Of a DNA stretch of 64,000 nucleotides, positions 57,842-64,000 are shown in pieces (the stretch's first letter is position 1; each line of letters opens with the position of its first letter). Location of the stretch: assembly GCA_002786065.1 (NCBI GenBank), contig NHNY01000029.1:186001-250000 (forward strand), written 5' to 3'. Below the pieces are notes generated by a model that did not search any database, was not told the origin of the DNA, and saw only the letters and a program-made list of their open reading frames with translations. This DNA comes from Microcyclospora pomicola (lineage: Eukaryota > Ascomycota > Dothideomycetes > Capnodiales). A program made the position numbers and the translations under genes.

Positions 57842-58925
57842 GACTAGAGAATCTGTGTTTGCGCATTTAAGTGTAGTACTAACAGAGCGCTAGGAGCAGT
57901 AGTATCCTGTCTATCGGGGATAACATCCTAATTCCTAGAGTTCGTGTGGTCTGAATGCTAATCTTAAGCAATCTATCTAGTATATAGCTTCGATTCTGAA
58001 TGAAGTCGTGCAATTAACCTCGAGTCTTGTTCTTTAGTACTCTATAAAGCGGACGGCCCCGAAGTGTTGTTACTACAGGCACTAAGCGTTAAGTCCTTCT
58101 CTCGAGAACTCCCTAATGTAGATGACTCTAGTTTAGGAAACGACTGTGCGCTTTAAGGTAGATTACTAATACTAAGCCTTCTACAATACTATTAGTAACG
58201 AGGTTCTAGAAACTCCTTCTAACACAGTGCCATTTCTAGCTAGGTAGTAAGACGATACCTTTCGGTCCTAGAGCCTTCGGATCTTTCAAAATTGATGAAC
58301 TAGGGGTGTTTTGATAATTGCTTCGTTCTAGGACGGTCTTAAGGTTTTAGTGCTATACACATTTCTGTAAATCGACATCCTAACTCGCTTACTAAACTTG
58401 TACATAGTGTTTCTAGGGGGAAATCTAGCCTTCCTCTAGTGTATTATCTTAGCTGTATTAGGTTTTTGAAAAACGTCTTGCCTATTAGTATGAAGAAGGT
58501 AATCACACTAGTAGACTAGATGTCGACCGAATGTGTGTATGTTCTATTATTTGTGTCGTCTAAATCACCTAGCCTAAGCACCTTAGGGGCCGCAAATGCA
58601 GGAGTGCTAGTTTGTGTCCGTAGTGCTATAAGCCCTTCTGTCGCTTGTTTACTAATGCCGAAGTCTGCAATCTTAATCTACTACTCTAGGCCTTTCTTAA
58701 CAACTAAGATGTTCTATCTTTGTATGTTAGTTAACTATAGGCTAAGTCTGCTCACAGTCTGAACTTACGGCTAGCTTTAGATCCCTATAGGCAAATCCTT
58801 TATCGTGCATAAAGTTTAATCCCTCGAGAATTTAGCAAACAAGATATTGTCCCTCCTGCTCTAGTAAAGGTATACTAAGGTACTTTTGCAGATTACTATA
58901 TGTTACGGCATTTAGCTTAGGACAA
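57079..58925 (-). pseudogene. relic of a protein kinase-WD40 gene (kinase C-lobe plus six WD40 repeats)
   Basis: Minus strand, N- to C-terminal. Kinase parts are visible as LEGLNFMHDKG and YRDLK (HRD box, His changed as RIP would), then KIADFGISK (DFG, near 58660), an AAPKVL segment (APE box), HSVDIWS and a last-helix remnant. After about 250 bases come six WD40 repeats (57841 down to 57079) with an exact 126-base (42-residue) period, each close to FSPDGRLVASGSDDKTVRL followed by GTGAEV.RLEGY. A seventh repeat lies beyond the LTR element. Many TGG codons read TAG and the gene is dead. The N-lobe is missing because a second LTR element begins at about 58926. The kinase-WD40 layout resembles fungal NLR-like proteins, with a kinase in place of the NTPase, but this comparison is inference. 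Confidence 0.72.
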
Positions 58926-59119
58926 TGATTAATAATAGGACAATAAGTACATAGATGGAATATAAGACATGCTATAGAGAGAGAAAGACAAGAATAGTAG
59001 TGTGTAGCAGAACTGATGTTCTCAAATTCAGTGCTAAGAAGGGAAGACCCGTTATGCCTAAGGCAGCTACAGCTAGCTACAACCTACTAAGTCCTATAAC
59101 AGGTTATACTATGACACCA
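58926..59119 (-). repeat. putative 3' LTR of the second element
   Basis: About 194 bases between the purine-rich tract and the point where kinase-like sequence begins. It starts TG and ends CA in the + orientation. The partner LTR is outside the window, so the exact ends are inferred. Confidence 0.5.
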
Positions 59120-62100
59120 TCCCCTCCTTCTAAAGGCTAAGCTCCTACGAGGCCTAAAGCAAACGAACTGTGGCGGGGCTTCCGGGGGTACTAACAGTAG
59201 AACTCGTTAAGATGCTCTACTAGGGTGTGGACATAGTCCTAAGGTTCCTAGGTCAACTTATCATAACCCTCCTATTGCACTTTGTAGTAGACACTATTAG
59301 GGGAATCCTAAGAGTCCACAATAGCCTGTACCGCGTATTCTGCTATGTCGTCTACATAGGTAGGCGGAGGGGCAGGGAGTTGTTGTCCTAGGTAGGGGTC
59401 GTTAGGATAGGGGCGTAGGAGGTTAACATAGAAGACATTGTGGATCTTTATGCTAGTAGGGAGCTCTAGGCGGTAGGCTTAGGGGCTGATCTTTATAGTA
59501 ATAGTGTAGGGGCCTAGTTGCTTCTAGTCCAGCTTCTTACTTAGCCTAAGGGTCTTAAGGTTGCGGCCACTAAGGTATACCCTGTCCCCTACTTAGTAGT
59601 TAGGGGCATTCTTCCGGTGTCGATTAGCGTGCTTTTCGTAAACAGCTTAGGCAAAGCGCATCTCTTGTACTAGTGTTAGTTCTACTTGCTCCACCTTAGC
59701 AGCGAAGTCCTATGCAGCAATTGCTTCCTAGTTAGAGCGAGTGACAGTTAAGGTAACTATGTGTTCAGGGGGCTCCATTCTAGTTCGAGGGTGTTGTCTA
59801 TAGTTGGCTAGGAAAGGAGATGCCTTAGTAGTGCTAGAAGTCTAGTTGTTAGCAGAGAATTCCGCTATAGCTAACCACTAAGCCCAGTTATCTTGTAGGT
59901 AGTTACAGTAGCAGCGTAGGGTTTGTTCTATAGTAGCGTTAGCGATCTCCGTTTATCTATCTGTCTAGGGGTAGTATGCAGTTGACAAGGTAGAGTTGAT
60001 TCCTAATAGTTGGCATAGTGTCTTCTAGAAGGACGAGATAAATTGGGTTCCTCTATTAGAAGTAATTGTTGTTGGCAGGCTATGCAGCTTCCAGATGTGG
60101 TCGTAGAACAGGCGTACTACATAGGGTGTTTTTATGCTCTGATAGGGGATTAAGTGCCGCATTTTGGTCAGTCTGTCTACAACAACTATAATGTTAGACA
60201 CTATGTTACTAGTAACAGTCCTGCTTCGGGGTAGGTCAACAACAAAATCAATGGTGATGTGCTTCTAGCGGCGATCTAGGGGATCTAGGGGCTTCAAGAG
60301 ACTATAGTACTTGTCCCTAGATAGTTTAGCCCTATTGCATATCCTACAGTTGCGATTGAACTAGGCAATGTCGTCGTGTATGTTAGGCCAGTACTAGTAG
60401 CGTTGGGCTAGGTCGTAGTGTTTTGCTTTGCTAGGGTGGCCTGCAGCCGGGGGTTAGTATAAATCTGTCATAACTTTGTAGCGAAGGTCTTTGTATTCAG
60501 GGACAAAGGTCCTGCCTCTATACTGCAGTTTACCCTGTACTATAGCGTATTCTGACAGAGAGACATCTTCGTAACGCGGTTCCAGGTCCTAGACTGCCTT
60601 AACTAGGCCTTAGGTAAAGGGGTCCTGCTAGTATGCTTCTTCTAGGAGCTCGTTTGCAGTGGGTTCTTTAGGGTCAACTACGTTGTCCTTAAGTTCGCTA
60701 TCGTTATCTAGGGGTTCTAGTGTTGTTTGGAGTCTGCTAAGGCAAGATAGGGCTGCTTGAATAGCCTAGAGGGCGTGTGCTTGTAACGCAGGGTCGAGAT
60801 TGTGAGGTTTTAGTACTACCTGTGTTGCGATCTCTCTACTATCCCCCCTGTCTAGAGGGAGATCTCCTAGTCTCCTAGTCAAGGCGTCTGCTCGACTGTT
60901 AAGAGATCTAGGTATGTAGGCAAGCACGAAGTTAAATCGGGAAAGGAACTCGCTCTAGCGGGCCTGTCGTCTGTTCAGGAGCTTAGTTTTTATAAAGTGG
61001 GTAAGGTTTTTGTGGTCAGAGTAGACCTCAACTAGTTGATCAGCTCCCTCCAGTTCTGCCCTCTATTCTTCGAATGCTTTAATAATAGCAAGCAGTTCCT
61101 TGTTATAGATGTCGTAGTTACATTCCGCAGGTGACATCTTCTTAGATAGATAGGCAACTAGTTTCTATAGAGAGTCAGGGTGCTGTTAGAGGAGTACTGT
61201 ACCAGTCATTCTATTAGAAGCATCTGTCTTTAGTCTAGTAGGAAGGTTAAAGTCGAAGTGTTGTAGGATAGGGGCAGTACAGAAACTCGTAGACAAAGAT
61301 TCGAATGCTTGTTGCTGTTTAGGACCCTAGGTAAAGGGTAACCCCTTTTTGGTCAATGCAGTTAAGGGGGCGACAATATGTGAGTATCTCCTAATGAATC
61401 TTCTGTAGAAGTTCGTAAAACCGAGGAATCCCTAGACCTCCTTAAGGTTAGTAGGCTTAGACCAGTCGACAATAGCGGAGATCTTCTTAGGGTCCATCTT
61501 AATGCCTTCTATACTAATGATTAGGCCTAGGTATTTGACCTCCTGTTTGTGGAACTCGCATTTGTTAATGTCTACTTAGAGACCTGCCTTACGTAGTCTT
61601 TCTAGCACTAGTTTGACATGTTCCCTATGCTCCTTAAGGTTGTTGCTGTAGATAAGGATGTCGTTAATGTACGTAGTAGCGAAGCGATCTAGGAAATCAT
61701 AGAGTTTGTTATTGATGTAGTGCTAGAAGGAACTAGGTGCGTTAGACAGTCCGAAGGGCATAACTGTATACTCGTATAGGCCGTAGCGGGTTCTAAAGGC
61801 AGTAAGCTATTCGTCGCCTTGCTTTATGCGTAGCTTGTTAAAGGCTGCAATGATGTCCAGCTTAGTAAAGTATTTAGCCTTACCTAGGCGGCTAAGGGTC
61901 TCTTAGATCAGGGGCAGGGGGTACTGGTTCTTAACAGTAAGGGCATTTAGGCCACGATAGTCGACGCAGAATCGCAGTCCTCCACTAGGCTTGCGTACAA
62001 ACAACACAGGGCTAGTAGCTGAGGAGCTGCTAGGGCGGATGAACCCTTTGCCTAGGTTCTTAGTAAGGTATTTTTTCAGGACAAGGAGTTCATCCCTTAA

Positions 62101-64000
62101 TATATTGTAGAGGGGCCTAAATAGAGGTACCGCTCCTAGTGTCAGTTGAATGCTATGGTCGTATAGTCTGTGGGGTGGCAGCTCGTCTGCTAACTGTTAG
62201 GAAAAGACATCAAGGAATTCGTAGTATTCTAGAGGTAGCTTGGTAGCTAGGTCTGTAGGTGTCTTAGGCTTAAGGGCCTTCTCAATATCAGCTAAAGTGA
62301 CTGCGAAGAGCGAGTGTCCTGTCTTTGTAGCTAGAGATCGAAAGGGGGCGGCACTAATAGCCCTAACTTTAAGGCATAGTAGTTTAGAGGCTTAGGTTGG
62401 TGGCAAGATAGCACTAGTTATGGATCGGACCAAGCAGTTAGCTCTGCAGAAGTTAGATTTAAAGTAGAGGGTGCTTATGCCGAAGTCCACAGCTGGGTTG
62501 TGACGCTTTAGCTAACTAAGGCCCAGAACCACAGGGTAGTCTAATAGCTTAGTAACAAACAGCGATACCTTCTCCTAGTAGGCTCTATTACTAATGGACA
62601 TAGTAGTGTAGCAGACATAGGTTACCTAGCTAGAGCTAGATTCTAAGCCGTCAATAAGATCGAGGGGGCGAGGGTTCTTCAATAGTTGTAAGGGTAGGTT
62701 CTGAGATTGCGTATGTTTAGCATTAATGAATCCTAATGCAAGGGCACTACTGTTAAGGAGTGCATAGCAATTTGATATTGATTGAGTGCCTATCTAGACA
62801 GGAATAACTATAGGTTCATCTATAAGGGACTCCTTATCAAAACGTTTTGCAGTAGTTAGTTAGATTCTTGCAGAGGATAAAGACAGTGATGTAAACTAGG
62901 GGTGTCCTTATAAGCGTCTTTACACAAGGACTAGGCGTTTCCCTGTTTAGGGGCTAGGGCAGGGTTGCTATTAGTGGTGTTGTTGCTAAAGGTAGCACTA
63001 GCAGCTACCAACCTAGGTTAGGGGCGATTAGGGCAGTTGCTAGCAATGTGCCCTAGGTTCCTACAGTAGAGGCACAACCCCTAAGTGCGGCGACGGGCCT
63101 TTTCTTCCTTAGTTAAGAGGCCCCTTAGGCGAGTGCGAGCTGTAGAGAGGTCTATAGGAACTGTACTATCGCCTGTAGGGACAGGGGCAATGCGTACAGG
63201 GATTGTGGCAGTAGTAGTAGTTGTAGCTAGGCGAGCTAGTACACTGTAGGGGGCACTAGCAGAGCGGTATTGGCCTTAGGCAGAGCGAAGAAGTGCTGAA
63301 TGCTAGGCAGCAAAGGTCTGTCAACGAGTATCTAAGCGCTGGTACAGAGCTACAAAGTCTGTATAGGACAGATGCTTATAGTTATTGTTAAGGAGCAAGG
63401 CATAGAGCTTATTGCTAAGACCTTGTAGCAGTTATGCCTTCTTAGCCTTATCATTGTACCTAGTATAGACAACGTGGCGACTGAATTCAGCATAGAAGTC
63501 TGCAAAAGGCTGGTTCCTTTAGCGAAGAATTCTTAGTTTGTTCTAGGCAGTCCCTTGCCTGTCTAGGTCGCTAAAGGCACGATCTAAGGCAGCGAACAAC
63601 TCGTTAATGTTTAGGATAGTAGTGTCTCCTCTAGGGGAGAAGTAGGGTGTTATCTAGGCTATAGCATTGCCCTTAAGGAATGAGATAGCATAGGCTACTT
63701 TCTGGTCCTTAGAGTAGAAGTGGTCACTGTTAGCCCTAAACTTAAGTGTAATACTGAACTTCTAAGTCTCGTATTTGTCCCTATCTCTACTAAAGGTGTC
63801 TAGGTCTGCAATCTTTTAAGACCTCTTAGTAGTAGCAGCTAGGGCCTAGTTACCTTGCTAGGTAGACAGGTGTTCGAGAACTAGTTCCTTAGCAGCTAAC
63901 TGCTAGCGAGCGTCGTTAATGTCGGCCTGTAGGGCCTCTCTATAGGCCTAACTGTCTGTAAGGTTCTTCACAGCTGCATCTCTTACTCCCTAAATAGCCA
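58926..64000 (-). mobile_element. second Ty3/Gypsy-type chromovirus-like element, cut by the window edge, broken
   Basis: Minus strand, running off the right edge, so the gag end is incomplete. Parts from right to left are: gag-like region to about 63080 with a CCHC knuckle near 63020-63080; protease-like about 62500-62850; reverse transcriptase about 61400-62150; RNase H about 60900-61250; integrase zinc-binding part near 60330-60420 and core about 59650-60300; and a chromodomain-like segment about 59190-59340. A purine-rich tract (complement of 59120-59130) precedes a putative 3' LTR. The left border falls inside the kinase part of the kinase-WD40 relic. It is a RIP-damaged fossil with many breaks and cannot be dated. 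It differs from the first element in sequence and orientation. Confidence 0.82.

Noticed and set aside
58520-59140. Plus-strand frames of 80 and 61 codons
   Set aside because: The minus strand carries kinase motifs and an LTR here, so these are reverse-strand shadows.

Overview
The window is nuclear DNA of a filamentous ascomycete (Pezizomycotina). The evidence is short (about 45-120 base) GT-AG introns with GTAAGT/GTATGT/GTGAGT donors, fungus-specific families (an ArAE/Bre4-type transporter, a Num1/ApsA cortex protein, DUF3435, DUF3723, a fungal HNH_2 protein) and strong repeat-induced point mutation (RIP) of the repeats on the right. A dothideomycete would fit, but nothing seen here fixes the class.

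The first 40.3 kb is ordinary, gene-rich and mostly intact housekeeping DNA. In order it holds: the tail of an unrecognised gene; a Git1-type MFS transporter (-); an ArAE/Bre4-like membrane protein (-); a small kinase-like gene with an apparent one-base frame break (-); a Swi5/Ace2-like C2H2 regulator (-); the ubiquitin-S27a fusion gene (+); an APC-family permease (+); COPII coat SEC24 (+); a kinesin-10-like motor (-); a secreted Ser/Thr-rich protein (+); a Num1/ApsA-like PH-domain cortex protein (-); the Hsp90 co-chaperone CNS1/TTC4 (+); a Gfo/Idh/MocA oxidoreductase (-); HEM14 (+); and SUA5 (+). SUA5 has a probable mitochondrial leader upstream of a second in-frame start. Splice sites and phases were worked out by hand and give uninterrupted proteins for the spliced genes.

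From about 40.6 kb the window changes character. A RIP-damaged DUF3435 tyrosine-recombinase gene (the family of Starship 'captains') lies at 41.1-42.7 kb, just beyond the last housekeeping gene and pointing right. It is followed by an island without obvious RIP (42.75-49.5 kb). The island holds a decayed kinase-like fragment, an intact HNH_2 nuclease-like gene and an intact DUF3723 gene with about two dozen pentapeptide repeats. DUF3435 plus DUF3723 is the combination known from Starship giant transposons, so I read this as the left part of a Starship-like element or its relic.

From 49.5 kb to the right end the DNA is heavily RIPed. It contains the remains of one host-type gene with a protein kinase domain followed by seven near-identical 42-residue WD40 repeats, on the minus strand. 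Two Ty3/Gypsy-type LTR elements have broken it. One is complete end to end (50158-57073, 306-base LTRs, 5-base target duplication CTCTT) and sits between WD40 repeats. The other starts inside the kinase domain (about 58926) and runs off the window. Both are broken fossils.
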